DNA of 64,000 nucleotides from NCBI RefSeq assembly GCF_000317515.1, contig NC_019738.1, forward strand, positions 3,188,001 to 3,252,000. Reading direction: 5' to 3'. Position numbers and translations under genes: made by a program. The DNA is from Allocoleopsis franciscana PCC 7113 (GTDB taxonomy: Bacteria; Cyanobacteriota; Cyanobacteriia; Cyanobacteriales; Coleofasciculaceae). Positions 17,901 through 26,939 of the stretch are shown here, piece by piece. The notes under the pieces were generated by a model. That model ran no database searches. It saw only the letters and a program-made list of their open reading frames with translations, and had not been told where the DNA came from. Numbering within the stretch: the first letter of the stretch is position 1; every line of letters starts with the position of its first letter.

Positions 17901-20676
17901 GATCTTGCACAGAGTAATGCAGACTCAAGAGCCTTTGTTAAACCAGGAGATCAGTGGCGAACTCAATCAACCTGGAGTACACCGACATTGTTTAGTAAGC
18001 TACTATCCTGTCTGTTTACCCGATGGTCAAGTCTTGGGTGTTGGTGTTACCTCCATGGATGTGACACAGAGCAAGCGGGTTGAGCAGGCATTGCGCGAGA
18101 GTGAGTCGCTGTTTCGTCGGATGGCAGATGGTGCTCCGGTATTTATCTGGATGTCCGGCTTGGATGGGCATTGTACCTATTTCAATCAGCCTTGGTTGGA
18201 CTTTGTGGGGCAAACGTTGGAGGAGGCTGTAACCCTGGGCTGGCCTGATGGTATTCATCCTGATGATACAGAGTATTGTTTAGAAACTTATCTCTCGGCC
18301 TTTAACGCCCGCCAGCGTTTCCAGATCGAGTATCGCCACCGACGCCAAGATGGTGAATATCGTTGGCTGTTGGATGAGGGAGTGCCTTTATTTAATGAAG
18401 AGGGCAGATTTGCGGGTTACATTGGCTCTGGCATCGATATTACGGAGCGCCGGCAAACTGAAAAAGCACAGCATTATCTGGCAGAAGCGAGTCGCGTTCT
18501 TTCTAGTTCACTCGATTATCAAACGACTCTAGCAAGTATTGCCCAACTGACGGTTCCTGAGTTAGCGGACTGGTGTACTGTCCACTTAATTGCAGAAGAT
18601 GGCTCCCTACAACCACTGGTAACGGCTCACGTCAATCCTGCCAAAATCGCCTGGGCGAACCAAAATAATCAAAAGTATCCTGTTGATCCTAATGACGTGC
18701 GTGGTGTAGCTCAGGTGTTACGCACAGGGCAATCGGAATTCTACCCTGATATTCCCGATCACCTGTTGGTGGAAGCCGCCCGTGATCAGGAACACTTGCA
18801 AATTCTCCGGGAGGTCGGCTTCAAGTCGGTGATGATTGTACCCTTGTTGACTCGTGGACGAACTGTAGGCACGATCTCTTTTGTGGCGGCTGAATCGGGT
18901 CGTCAATATGACTCAACGGATCTGGCACTAGCCGAAGAACTGGCGCGTCGTGCCGCTCTCGCCGTAGAAAATGCCCGACTCTATCAACAAGCGCAGCAGG
19001 CACGCCAAACGGCTGAACAAGCGGCTGATGTCACTGCACGTCTCCAATCCATCACCGCTGCGTTCTCAGAAGCCCTGACTCTGGATCAAGTCGCTGAAGT
19101 CGTTGTGAATCAAGGCATAGCGGCTCTGGGGGTGAGCGCTGGTTTTGTAGCACTGCTCACGGACAACGATACGTCTCTGGAAATTGTGAAAAGTGTCGGT
19201 TTGCCTGAACATGTTATAGAGGATTGGAAGTCTTTTTCGATTACTGCCCCCGTGCCCATGGCAGAACTGGCACGGACGGGGCAACCCATTTTCCTGGAGA
19301 ATATTGCAGCTTGTCCCACCCAGTATCCGATTGTGGCTTGTGTCGCCAAGAGTACAGGATATCAAGCTTTCGCTTGCATCCCCTTGACGGTCGAGGGACG
19401 GACGTTAGGGGGAATGAGTTTTAGCTTTGCCTGTGCGACCTCTTTTAGTCCAGAAGACCGTGCCTTTATGTTGACATTAGGACACTTGTGTGGTCAGGCC
19501 ATTGCCAGGGCACGCCTTTATGAAGCGGAGCAACGTGCTAGGACGGAGGCTGAAGCGGCGAATCGGATTAAGGATGAGTTTCTGGCGATTCTCTCCCATG
19601 AGTTGCGATCGCCCCTGAACCCCATTCTAGGCTGGACAAGGTTACTACGGTCACGCAAGTTTGATGAAAAAGCCACGGATCGAGCCTTGGAAATCATTGA
19701 GCGCAATGCTAAGTTACAAACCCAACTGATTGAAGATTTGTTGGATGTGTCTCGGATTTTGCGCGGTAAATTGGTCTTGAATGAGAGTCCCGTCAATTTG
19801 GTTTCCACCATTGAAGCGGCACTGGAAACGGTGCGATTAGCCGCCCAAACCAAGGAAATTCAAATTCAGACTGTGTTCGAGGCGAATGCGGGTCAGGTGT
19901 CAGGGGATGCCAATCGTTTACAGCAAGTAATTTGGAATCTGCTCTCCAACGCGATTAAGTTTACACCGTCCGGGGGACGGGTGGAGGTGCGCGTCGAGCA
20001 AGTTGGCTCACAGGTGCAAATCCATGTTCAGGATACAGGAAAAGGCATTAGTCCAGAGTTTTTGCCCTATGTCTTTGAGTACTTCCGTCAAGAGAACAGC
20101 AGCACTACCCGACAGTTTGGCGGACTAGGGTTAGGACTTGCGATCGTGCGCTATCTTACTGAGTTGCATGGTGGGTCTGTCCATGCTGAAAGTTTAGGAG
20201 AGGGGTTGGGGTCAACTTTTACGGTGACGCTGCCCTTGATGGGGACGCAGGCGGAAGTCATCCCAGAACCGATGCCATCACGGGGTGCGGCTGACCTTGA
20301 TGGATTGCGGATCTTAATGGTGGATGATGAAACCGATATCCGAGAGTTAGTGGCTTTTATTTTACAGCAGTCGGGGGCTGAAGTGACGGTTGCAGCATCT
20401 GCCGAAGAGGCTCTTGCTGCCTTAAATCAATCTGTGCCCGATGTCTTGCTCTCGGATATTGGGATGCCAGATCTCGATGGCTATATGCTGATGCGTCAGG
20501 TGAGGACGTTTTCCGCCCAACAGGGAGGGCAGATTCCGGCGATCGCGCTAACGGCCTATGCGGGAGAATATAATCAGCAGCAGGCATTGCAAGCTGGGTT
20601 TCAACTTCACATTTCTAAACCGGTGGAACCGGAAGAACTGGTTAGAGCGATCGCTCGTTTGGTGGGACGTGGTTAA
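14926..20676 (+). CDS. Giant hybrid sensor histidine kinase (4TM, ~7 PAS, 3 GAF, HisKA, HATPase, REC)
   Basis: 1,916 residues from the ATG at 14926, which has GGAG 8 nt upstream; the GTG at 14881 lacks support. Order: KdpD-like four-helix membrane module (DUF4118-like, residues 10-105); PAS at ~124; GAF at ~245-400; PAS at ~415, 550, 681, 806, 928 and 1055; GAF at ~1182-1345 and ~1371-1530; HisKA with SHELRSPLNP and phospho-acceptor His1558; HATPase with N box NLLSNAIKF (~1667) and GLGLGLAIV; C-terminal receiver with acidic pair DDE and phospho-acceptor Asp1844 (LLSDIGMPDLDG). The PAS and GAF domains should integrate several cytoplasmic signals; none has an obvious bilin-binding Cys. The output is phosphotransfer within its own receiver, with no DNA-binding domain. 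No partner regulator is adjacent. Confidence 0.93.
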   Translation: MLKVIRSQPRAYVIAFLAWAIALGLTWVLEPLMSPTIFALFYPAVMVSSLYGGLPSGLLSILLAALATKYFFLPPLYSLAFTSASNLFRFTVLLLVALMISLVSTELLRAKQRMELSLSRLRRSEEQYRLIVETTNEGVWLVDEQARTTYVNAQMARLLGYSIQDMLGRSAFDYIYEKDRAEAERLMERRRQGISEELEFCLRCQDGSPIWVNCNVNSMLSDNGKCFAMLAMVTDVTERKRTEKRQRVQYAVTRILAEATTLADALPTILQSLCESLGWQVGMIWSLDRQGNLLRFVESWHTPTINVEEFTQINQQATFAPGIGLPGRIWASGQPAWISHLVEDNNFPRVELAAKAGLQGALGFPIRLDHEIVGVIECFSDTVQEPDQDLLQMMMSIGSQMGQFMERKRSEEALAENQALFLSFMNNIPGTAFIKDEQGRYLYTNPVAEKLVNCPPQALVGKTDFDILPTEVAQQVRENDRAVLAADEPKEIVEALPQEDGIHYWMSLRFPFKDGSGKQRLAGMSFDISDRQRAEDQIGTLNKDLNRRVNELQTLLDVIPMGIGIALKPDCRDIRMNPAFAEWLKLPSYTNGSTSQPNAEQLPYRVYRQGQELPPQEQPIQYAAAHGVIVRNVEIEIVHDDGRVLHLLANAAPLLDEEGQVRGCVGAFLDISERKQAEESLRASENLYRTLSEAVPDFIWSCNAQGQLDFVNSRWLEYAGMTVEDMNTGGFEQVYHPEDLSGAMEQWNQAIYQGEPFETESRFRGKDGVYRWFMVRAVPLKDAQGNILKWIGVTTDIHERKQTEEALSQSEERLRVALKHSPISVFNQDRELRYTWKYGSDFEDEVEDILGKRDIDLLTGADAEILTQIKRQVLETGMGTRQEVKISLHGQDWYYDLTVEPLRDAKNQIIGITCAAIDISERKQAQMKLQKSETVLHAFLASSPVGLAFLDRDLRYIHANQALAAINGIPLSEHLGRTLGDVLPQWAPQLAPILHRVMQTQEPLLNQEISGELNQPGVHRHCLVSYYPVCLPDGQVLGVGVTSMDVTQSKRVEQALRESESLFRRMADGAPVFIWMSGLDGHCTYFNQPWLDFVGQTLEEAVTLGWPDGIHPDDTEYCLETYLSAFNARQRFQIEYRHRRQDGEYRWLLDEGVPLFNEEGRFAGYIGSGIDITERRQTEKAQHYLAEASRVLSSSLDYQTTLASIAQLTVPELADWCTVHLIAEDGSLQPLVTAHVNPAKIAWANQNNQKYPVDPNDVRGVAQVLRTGQSEFYPDIPDHLLVEAARDQEHLQILREVGFKSVMIVPLLTRGRTVGTISFVAAESGRQYDSTDLALAEELARRAALAVENARLYQQAQQARQTAEQAADVTARLQSITAAFSEALTLDQVAEVVVNQGIAALGVSAGFVALLTDNDTSLEIVKSVGLPEHVIEDWKSFSITAPVPMAELARTGQPIFLENIAACPTQYPIVACVAKSTGYQAFACIPLTVEGRTLGGMSFSFACATSFSPEDRAFMLTLGHLCGQAIARARLYEAEQRARTEAEAANRIKDEFLAILSHELRSPLNPILGWTRLLRSRKFDEKATDRALEIIERNAKLQTQLIEDLLDVSRILRGKLVLNESPVNLVSTIEAALETVRLAAQTKEIQIQTVFEANAGQVSGDANRLQQVIWNLLSNAIKFTPSGGRVEVRVEQVGSQVQIHVQDTGKGISPEFLPYVFEYFRQENSSTTRQFGGLGLGLAIVRYLTELHGGSVHAESLGEGLGSTFTVTLPLMGTQAEVIPEPMPSRGAADLDGLRILMVDDETDIRELVAFILQQSGAEVTVAASAEEALAALNQSVPDVLLSDIGMPDLDGYMLMRQVRTFSAQQGGQIPAIALTAYAGEYNQQQALQAGFQLHISKPVEPEELVRAIARLVGRG

Positions 20677-21011
20677 TGGCAGAATCTAGCTTCTTCCCCT
20701 TGATAGGACTTCATAGGGGAAGAGGGAATCTCGAATCTATTTGCATTAGAATGATTTTTTTAACGCAGAGGGCGCAGTGGGAGACGCAGAGGTACGCAGA
20801 GGTTTTTGAAGAATCCGATGCCAGTGGAAATGAGCTCAATGCTTGGAGATGCATCTAATACCAAGTTGCAGTCAAAGATAGTAGATAGGGAGACAAGGAA
20901 GACAAGGAAGACAAGGGGGAGAGAAAATACTGCGTTTGAACGCAACTTGGTATAAATCTCCCTTCAAAAGGGTAACTTTGAACCTGTTAACCTAACTTTC
21001 AATATCGTCTC
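20677..21011. other. Intergenic region with repetitive sequence
   Basis: Between convergent genes. It holds a GCAGAGG-rich stretch at about 20764-20803 (repeated ACGCAGAGG units, a motif common in cyanobacterial spacers) and a MITE-like inverted-repeat element at 20858-20953. Confidence 0.55.
20858..20953. repeat. MITE-like element with ~19-bp terminal inverted repeats
   Basis: The left end ATACCAAGTTGCAGTCAAA (20858-20876) and right end TTTGAACGCAACTTGGTAT (20935-20953) are inverted copies with 17 of 19 matches by eye. The 58-bp interior carries tandem GACAAGGAA units. No transposase is inside. Similar short elements are common in cyanobacterial spacers. Confidence 0.65.
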
Positions 21012-24000
21012 TTAAGGACAGGTGGTTACATTTGTAAAGCTCTCGATCGCTGGCGCAAAATCGACGGTACCGGTGTTGTTCGTACTGACACTATCGCGAT
21101 CGCTAACTTGGAAGGTTCCAGCATTTCGCTGTAACACGAAATTTGTGTTGCTGTTATTGCCATTGAGCCTGACGCAGAAGGTTTTAGTGGCGTTCATTAC
21201 GGCATAGAAACCAGGAATCATGTTGTTTTGCAGGATGTTGAACTGAACATCAGCGCTAACCTGACTATCGCTATTGGCTTGCATAAAAATGCCCTGACCC
21301 GCACTATTACTCACAGTGTTTTTGTTAATGTTGATGTTCTGTTGAGCAATTCCATTGGCTTGGGTGAAAATGCCCTGACCTCCCTGACCTTGACTATCAA
21401 CCGTTGTGCCGTTAATCGTGCTGTTGGTAATGGCAACTTGTTGAGTGCTATTGTTACTGGCTTGCACGAAAATGCCCTGTCCTGCACTGTTATTGACACT
21501 GGTGTTGTTGATGATGAATGTTTGTCGGGTGGTCGGTTCTGTGAGTTGGCTTGAAGCGGAAACGAAAATCCCCTGTCCTGCACTGTTACTGACTTGAGTA
21601 CCCTCAATATTAAAGTTCTGCTGTGCGCCGCCATTGGCTTGGGTGAAAATGCCCTGTCCTCCGTTACCTTTGCTGTCAACCGTTGTGCCGTTAATCGTGC
21701 TGTTGGTAATGGCAAATTGCTGCGTGCTGTTGGTAATGGCAAATTGCTGCGTGCTATTGCCATTGGCCTGAAAGAATACGCCCTGACCTTTGCTATTAGT
21801 GACACTGTTGCCATTGAGGTTAACGGTTTGTTGGCTGGTGGGTTCCTCTGCTGTGCTAGAGGTGGAAAAGAACATACCCTGACCCGCACTATCACTGACT
21901 TGCGTGCTGTTCACCGTCAACTGCTGCTGTGCACCGCCATTGGTTTGAGCAAATAGTCCTTGCCCCCCTTCGCCTTTGCTGTCAAGCGCTGTGCTTTTAA
22001 TCGTGCCATTTGCGATCGCAACAATTTGTTGACTATTGTTATTCGCCTGTAAAAAGACAGCCTGACCCGCACTATTACTCACATTGGTGCCGTTGAGGGT
22101 AATATTCTGTCGGCTTTGGGGTTCTGAAGCTTGGCTAGAGGTGGAGAAGAAGACACCTTGACCCGCACTGTTGCTGACTTGGCTGTTGTCAACGGTTATT
22201 TGCTGCTGTGCACCGCTATTGGCTTGGGCGAACAAACCTTGTCCTCCTTCACCTTTGCTATCGCGAGTCGTACCGTTAATCGTGCCATTAGCGATCGCAA
22301 ATTGCTGTTGGCTATTGTTATTCGCCTGAAGGAAAACACCCTGACCCGTGCTATTGCTTACACTCGTGCCATTCAGGGTAACAGTTTGTCGGCTTTGGGG
22401 TTCATCCACTTTGCTAAACGCGGAAACAAAAATGCCTTGCCCCGCACTCTCACTGACTTTGGTGCTGTCAAGTTGTACCGTTTGTTGTGCGCCGCTATTG
22501 GCTTGGGCGAACAGTCCTTGTCCCCCCTCACCTTTGCTGTCACGGGTTGTGCCGTTAATGGTGCCGTTAGCGATCGCAACATCCTGTCGGCTATTGTTAT
22601 TCCCTTGCAGGAAAATACCCTGACTGATGCTATTACTTACACTCGTACCAGTGAGAGTAACATTTTGTCGGCTTTGGGGTTCATCCACTTTGCTAAATGC
22701 AGAAACAAAAATCCCCTGATTGGCACTGTCACTAACTTGAGTATTCTCAAGTTTCACAGTTTGTTGGGCACCGCTATTAGCCTGGGCGAATAGTCCCTGT
22801 CCTCCCTCACCTTGGCTGTCAACCGTTGTACGGCTAATCGTGCTATTAGCGATCGCAACATTTTGCCGGCTATTGTTATTGGTCTGAAGGAAAATGCCCT
22901 GACCAACGCTATTGCTTACCGTGTTACTGTTGGCGGTGAATTTCTGTTGAGCATTCTCAGAGGCTTGGACGAAAATCCCCTGGCGACCACTATCACTAAT
23001 TGTGTTGCTATTGACATTTAATTCTTGTTGTGTATTGCCAGAAGCGGAAACAAAAATACCCCCAAGACGGCTTCCTGTGACGGTATTGTTGGCAATTAAA
23101 CTGGTGCCAGCGACATCGGTGAGGTTAATTCCCTGTTCGCTGGGATTGGTGATGCGGTTGTCTCGAACCGTGACATTTTGGATACTGATGCCTTGGATGG
23201 CGCTACCCGTTGCATTGGTAATTGCAAATCCTGACAGCGTTGTATTATTCCCCAAAGTGACAGTTCCATTCACCACAGGAAACCCCCCACTCCCCGACAA
23301 CGGCAACTGTAAAGTACTGAATCCTACCGTATCAATCCTTTGCGCTACGGCGGTGGATAGCACAGATACACCATCCGGAATTTTGAACGCCTCAATTCCC
23401 GGATTTGTCCCAGCCTGCACATACACAATCTCACCCGACTGAGCCAGGTTCAGTCCATCCTGTACCGTCCCCGAAGGATTTTCAAACGTACCATCCCCCG
23501 CCCCTGTTCCCAAGGTGACGTGTCGAAACACAAAAGGGGCACCTGTCTTGGGATTGGTGGCAACAACGGTATCATTCTTGGCTTGCTCATCCACCGTAAT
23601 CGCGGCCTTGCGTTCGACCGATTCTCCTAGGCGAGCCAGTACACTGGATTTATCTACACCACGAGGTCGGGTTCCTGGAACGTTGACTCCTAAACTCAGA
23701 ACCACCTTGGTGTCGAAGGTTGGGTCATGTTGTATCGATAAACCCAATCTCAAGGTATCGGTAGGACGTGCTTCCAACCGTCCTCTGACGCCGAAACCGC
23801 TATCACTCCCCTGTGCGCTGTAGTAATATACCCCGGCGTAGCCTCGCAAGTCTCCGTCGCCGAGGCGTAGCAATCGTCCACCCGCTTCCACATCAACTCC
23901 AGCCATTGCCGCCTCAAACTGCGTCGTCCGATTCAAGAGCAAAAAGTTTTGCTGGAAGAAGGGATTGGATATGGATTCAGCCATCTTTTCACGGGTATTA

Positions 24001-24473
24001 CCGATAGGAAGGTATCCATTGATTCGCAAATCCCAAGCGTCACTGAGTCGTTCAAAACCCCCACCGATTTGGTGAAACAGAGTGTTACCCGTGTCGCGGA
24101 CATCATAAGAGAGGTAACCGCCCAGAATTTTGTTTTGATCTGAGCTATAAAATCGCTTCCCTAGTATTAGGTTAGTGCCAATATTGGAGTCAGTAAAAAA
24201 GAGTACTTTTCCTTCCAAGAAAGTGAGATTATTTCCCGGATTTTGTTGGATTGGGAAAAAGCCTTCCAGACTAAAAAATGGCTCTTGGTAACCAGCACCC
24301 GTGGTCGTAAAGCCTGCGCCGACGCGGGGGCGAATTTTTAGATCAGCCGCTTGACCACTTGATGAAGGTAATGGAGTGGTAGTTTCAGTATCACTCGTTT
24401 GTGCAACCACAGGAGAGGTTAATGTTTGAGAAAGCATTAACCCGACGCAGATCGCCTGTGCTGACTTTTTCAT
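21012..24473 (-). CDS. Inverse-autotransporter-like outer-membrane protein with repetitive beta-helix passenger
   Basis: 1,153 residues. A Sec signal peptide (to about residue 25) is followed by a region resembling the intimin/invasin inverse autotransporter beta-barrel domain (about 45-275: RPRVGAGFTTTGAGYQEPFF, then LEGKVLFFTDSNIGTNLILG). Next come a linker and a right-handed parallel beta-helix (about 310-1075) rich in N, S, Q and G. From ~525 the helix consists of about five and a half 93-residue units, each with two rungs (GQGIFLQANNNS... and GGQGLFAQANSGAQQ...). The C-terminal ~80 residues contain two Cys. It is likely exported to the cell surface as an adhesin or structural fibre. No SD is obvious before the ATG. 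Alternative reading: a NosD-like beta-helix protein with an unrelated porin-like N-terminus. Confidence 0.8.
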   Translation of the reverse strand: MKKSAQAICVGLMLSQTLTSPVVAQTSDTETTTPLPSSSGQAADLKIRPRVGAGFTTTGAGYQEPFFSLEGFFPIQQNPGNNLTFLEGKVLFFTDSNIGTNLILGKRFYSSDQNKILGGYLSYDVRDTGNTLFHQIGGGFERLSDAWDLRINGYLPIGNTREKMAESISNPFFQQNFLLLNRTTQFEAAMAGVDVEAGGRLLRLGDGDLRGYAGVYYYSAQGSDSGFGVRGRLEARPTDTLRLGLSIQHDPTFDTKVVLSLGVNVPGTRPRGVDKSSVLARLGESVERKAAITVDEQAKNDTVVATNPKTGAPFVFRHVTLGTGAGDGTFENPSGTVQDGLNLAQSGEIVYVQAGTNPGIEAFKIPDGVSVLSTAVAQRIDTVGFSTLQLPLSGSGGFPVVNGTVTLGNNTTLSGFAITNATGSAIQGISIQNVTVRDNRITNPSEQGINLTDVAGTSLIANNTVTGSRLGGIFVSASGNTQQELNVNSNTISDSGRQGIFVQASENAQQKFTANSNTVSNSVGQGIFLQTNNNSRQNVAIANSTISRTTVDSQGEGGQGLFAQANSGAQQTVKLENTQVSDSANQGIFVSAFSKVDEPQSRQNVTLTGTSVSNSISQGIFLQGNNNSRQDVAIANGTINGTTRDSKGEGGQGLFAQANSGAQQTVQLDSTKVSESAGQGIFVSAFSKVDEPQSRQTVTLNGTSVSNSTGQGVFLQANNNSQQQFAIANGTINGTTRDSKGEGGQGLFAQANSGAQQQITVDNSQVSNSAGQGVFFSTSSQASEPQSRQNITLNGTNVSNSAGQAVFLQANNNSQQIVAIANGTIKSTALDSKGEGGQGLFAQTNGGAQQQLTVNSTQVSDSAGQGMFFSTSSTAEEPTSQQTVNLNGNSVTNSKGQGVFFQANGNSTQQFAITNSTQQFAITNSTINGTTVDSKGNGGQGIFTQANGGAQQNFNIEGTQVSNSAGQGIFVSASSQLTEPTTRQTFIINNTSVNNSAGQGIFVQASNNSTQQVAITNSTINGTTVDSQGQGGQGIFTQANGIAQQNININKNTVSNSAGQGIFMQANSDSQVSADVQFNILQNNMIPGFYAVMNATKTFCVRLNGNNSNTNFVLQRNAGTFQVSDRDSVSTNNTGTVDFAPAIESFTNVTTCP
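21230..22903 (-). repeat. Tandem ~279-bp coding repeats in the autotransporter passenger
   Basis: Equivalent positions recur at 21358, 21637, 21943, 22222, 22501 and 22780. All spacings are 279 bp except one of 306, which is explained by a 27-bp internal duplication. Each unit encodes 93 residues. Units keep the reading frame and differ by scattered substitutions. Confidence 0.9.
21696..21749 (-). repeat. Perfect 27-bp tandem duplication inside the repeat region
   Basis: Two identical 27-bp copies (21696-21722 and 21723-21749) encode a doubled nine-residue NSTQQFAIT. It is the only length change among the 279-bp units and looks recent. Confidence 0.9.
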
Positions 24474-24594
24474 AAATTAAAGATGTCGTGGAGAGTACTC
24501 TGACTCCTACTACATCAATAGCTAACGTCATCAGGCTAAAGAGAGATGAAATCGGTAAAAAGATGGTGAAGTTTTGCCTGTATGATACAGCAAA

Positions 24595-24613
24595 GGCACG
24601 ATATTATCGTGCC
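24595..24613. repeat. Short palindrome GGCACGATA-T-TATCGTGCC
   Basis: A perfect 9-bp palindrome around one central base, followed by CCTACAAAAG. GGGCACG...CGTGCCCCTAC palindromes recur in cyanobacterial spacers. Here it lies between the autotransporter start and the end of the pentapeptide gene and could also act as the terminator of the latter. Confidence 0.5.
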
Positions 24614-24707
24614 CCTACAAAAGATGGAATTTTACTCAATTGAAAACAACCAGAGTCGGGTGAGAGTGGCTCACCTTACCGATTGAATTCTAGTGTTGAA
24701 ATTTTTG

Positions 24708-25355
24708 TTACTTAGGCGTTCCTGGACAATCGCGATTCGACACTTTTCCATTCCAGCCAATCGTCCTACACACGGTAACTTCGTCCCACTTGATGCCCTT
24801 AATTTTAGCGCCTCTTAGGTCAGCACCTGAAAAGTTGGCACCTTTGAAAATGGCATCAGAAAGGTCAGCGTCCCTTAAGTTGGCACCTGAAAAATTGGCA
24901 CCTGAAAGATTAGCTTTTCTGAGTTGAGCTACAGTCATATTGGCACCACTCAGGTCGGCATTGGTCAAGTCGGCAGAGTCCAAAGTTGCATACTTTAGAT
25001 CGGCATTTCTCAAGCTGGCACCGTCCATACTAGCGGCTCTGAAGGCGGCACCCCAAAGCGTTGCGCCCGTTAGCGTCGCACCCTCTAGGCTAGAATCGGT
25101 CAAGTTAGCACGGGTTAGGTCGGCATTGGTCAGATTAATATTCGATAGGTTGGAACGGGTCAAGTCGCTATGTTTCAGCATTCCCCCAGAAAAATCTGCA
25201 CCGCTGAGGTTAATCCCTCGGAGGTTGCATCTCAGGCATGACCTGCTGGAGCGGAGAATGCTCAATTGGTAGGGGTTTTCAGCGTGAGTGGGTGTCCCCG
25301 TCGCCATCCATAAGGGAGCTAAAAGCAAACCAGTAATCAGAAGTTTGAGTTTCAT
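24708..25355 (-). CDS. Secreted pentapeptide-repeat protein
   Basis: 215 residues from the ATG at 25355; a GTG six codons upstream would place polar residues before the signal peptide. The signal peptide (MKLKLLITGLLLAPLW, ending T-H-A) indicates export. About residues 40-195 are pentapeptide repeats of the A(D/N)Lxx type (e.g. LSGADFSG, LTNADLTRANL, LSGANFSGANL), giving a right-handed quadrilateral helix. Two Cys pairs flank the repeats (SCLRCNL near the start; VCRTIG and DCPGTPK near the end) and could form disulfides in the periplasm. Cyanobacteria have many such proteins, mostly without known function. Confidence 0.9.
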   Translation of the reverse strand: MKLKLLITGLLLAPLWMATGTPTHAENPYQLSILRSSRSCLRCNLRGINLSGADFSGGMLKHSDLTRSNLSNINLTNADLTRANLTDSSLEGATLTGATLWGAAFRAASMDGASLRNADLKYATLDSADLTNADLSGANMTVAQLRKANLSGANFSGANLRDADLSDAIFKGANFSGADLRGAKIKGIKWDEVTVCRTIGWNGKVSNRDCPGTPK

Positions 25356-25480
25356 GTTTTTAGATTGGGTCACTTACTTAATTCAGTCAGACTGGCACGA
25401 AATCGTCAGTGTTTCAATTAGTAGTCACCCTCAAATTTCTTCCTGGCAGGAAATACTCAACCCTCGTCCTGGTTTTTTGA

Positions 25481-26479
25481 TCAAGTGGAGCCTGACAATA
25501 TCCGGTTACGCACACTAACAGCCGTATCGGGAAAGTCGCTAAATAGGCCGTCAATGCCCAACTTGAAAAACTGCTCATATTCTGCCTCACTGTTTCCATT
25601 GTAGTCGGGAGCAAGATACTGCTGTTCATTCCGAAATGTCCAGGGATGCACCTTTAACCCAACGGCATGAGCATCGTCAATTAAAGAGGTAGGCGGTTGC
25701 AGCCGTTTTTTCTGATTCGTGGGTACAACTAACCTTTTATCGGGACCAATTGCATCAGCATATTGGGCAATCTTCGCTAATTCTTCCGGAGTGGTTAAAT
25801 CAGCATAGGTGCGAGAGTCACCCTTCACCATCAAATCATACGGTTGCTGCTCACCGTGAGCCAGTAACTGTACCAAAGGTAAATGGGTCATCTGATTCAA
25901 CTGTTTGAGGTTTTCTACTTCAAAGGATTGAATGAAGATGGGGTCGTGTTGGCTGGTGTAACCGTTGGCTTCTAGAAGCGCGACTAAAGGCTCTTCGAGT
26001 GAAAGATTGATGGATTTGAAGTAGGTAGGATGCTTCGTTTCTGGATAGATACCGATCGCACGTCCTGTCTCGGTACTGCTTTTTTTGACTAAATCAATTA
26101 TCTCTTGTAGCGTTGGGATTTCCAAGTCACCATCGAAGGCACGATTCCGGAAAGGCAAGCGCTCTTTTGTTCGCAGCGTTTTAAGTTCTGCCAGGGTGAA
26201 ATCTTCTGTGAACCAACCGATGACTTCTTGACCATCAATGATTTTAGTCGTTTTGCGGTTAGCAAACTCTCTCGCGTCGCTGACATTCGTTGTCTCAGAA
26301 ATATCATTTTCATGACGAGCGACTAGGACACCGTCTTTGGTGGAGACGATATCGGGTTCAATATAGTCAGCTCCCATCTGAATCGCCAACTCATAGGACG
26401 CGAGGGTATGCTCTGGGCAGTAGCCACAGGCTCCTCGATGCCCAATCACAATGGGGAGTTTGCTGATATTAATAGGCAT
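25481..26479 (-). CDS. Glycerophosphodiester phosphodiesterase
   Basis: 332 residues; it hydrolyses glycerophosphodiesters to glycerol-3-phosphate and an alcohol. Motifs: catalytic HRGACG with following PEHTLASY (residues 14-27), the metal-binding EPD (about 41-43) and the second catalytic His in ARHEND (about 55). The long insertion after the first motifs and the C-terminal [10 protein letters not shown] resemble GlpQ-type enzymes. No signal peptide is apparent, unlike E. coli GlpQ, so a cytoplasmic location is possible. It is on the same strand as the pentapeptide gene 125 bp downstream; co-transcription is uncertain. Confidence 0.92.
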   Translation of the reverse strand: MPINISKLPIVIGHRGACGYCPEHTLASYELAIQMGADYIEPDIVSTKDGVLVARHENDISETTNVSDAREFANRKTTKIIDGQEVIGWFTEDFTLAELKTLRTKERLPFRNRAFDGDLEIPTLQEIIDLVKKSSTETGRAIGIYPETKHPTYFKSINLSLEEPLVALLEANGYTSQHDPIFIQSFEVENLKQLNQMTHLPLVQLLAHGEQQPYDLMVKGDSRTYADLTTPEELAKIAQYADAIGPDKRLVVPTNQKKRLQPPTSLIDDAHAVGLKVHPWTFRNEQQYLAPDYNGNSEAEYEQFFKLGIDGLFSDFPDTAVSVRNRILSGST

Positions 26480-26597
26480 TTGAATGGGTTTTCTCGGTTG
26501 GTGTCGGAGGTGTCACTTGAGGAATGGGAAATCTTTCCGCTATGACCTATGACCCCAGACCCATAACCCAGAGGGATAAGAGTTACAATTGATTCAC

Positions 26598-26939
26598 TCA
26601 GGATGCTTCACCATGAAAAGGTTTTTGCACGATCGCTCCCCCATTGTAAGCAATTGACCACTCGCCATTCACACTGAAACACAGATCTAGACCTAAGTTA
26701 TGGGCTTTGACGGCATAGTAGCGATACCCAATCATCAAGGCATTGCGTAAGGCTTCGCTGAAACATTCAATCCGGAGGGCACGATATTGCAACAAAACTC
26801 CCAAGCTATTTCTTACTTTGTAAGTGTCGATGATGATGTCGCATGGCTTCATCGCTTCTCTGTGAAGCCCATCTAGGGAATCAAGCCATAATGCAATTAC
26901 TCGATGGTCTAGTTGGGCTGTCAGGGTCTGATTATCCAT
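26598..26939 (-). CDS. Hypothetical protein
   Basis: 113 residues, no signal peptide or membrane helix. Mixed alpha/beta composition, with ALRNALMIGYRYYAVKAHNLGLDLCF as the most conserved-looking stretch (given in two halves: ALRNALMIGYRYY and AVKAHNLGLDLCF). It is 118 bp upstream of the GDPD gene on the same strand. The codon use looks normal for the window, but no family was recognised, so existence rests on ORF length and composition. Confidence 0.5.
   Translation of the reverse strand: MDNQTLTAQLDHRVIALWLDSLDGLHREAMKPCDIIIDTYKVRNSLGVLLQYRALRIECFSEALRNALMIGYRYYAVKAHNLGLDLCFSVNGEWSIAYNGGAIVQKPFHGEAS

Noticed and set aside
22131-22793. Long + strand ORF (220 aa) within the autotransporter gene
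   Set aside because: It is antisense to the 279-bp repeats; the open frame is a by-product of repeat composition. There is no ribosome-binding site or recognisable domain.
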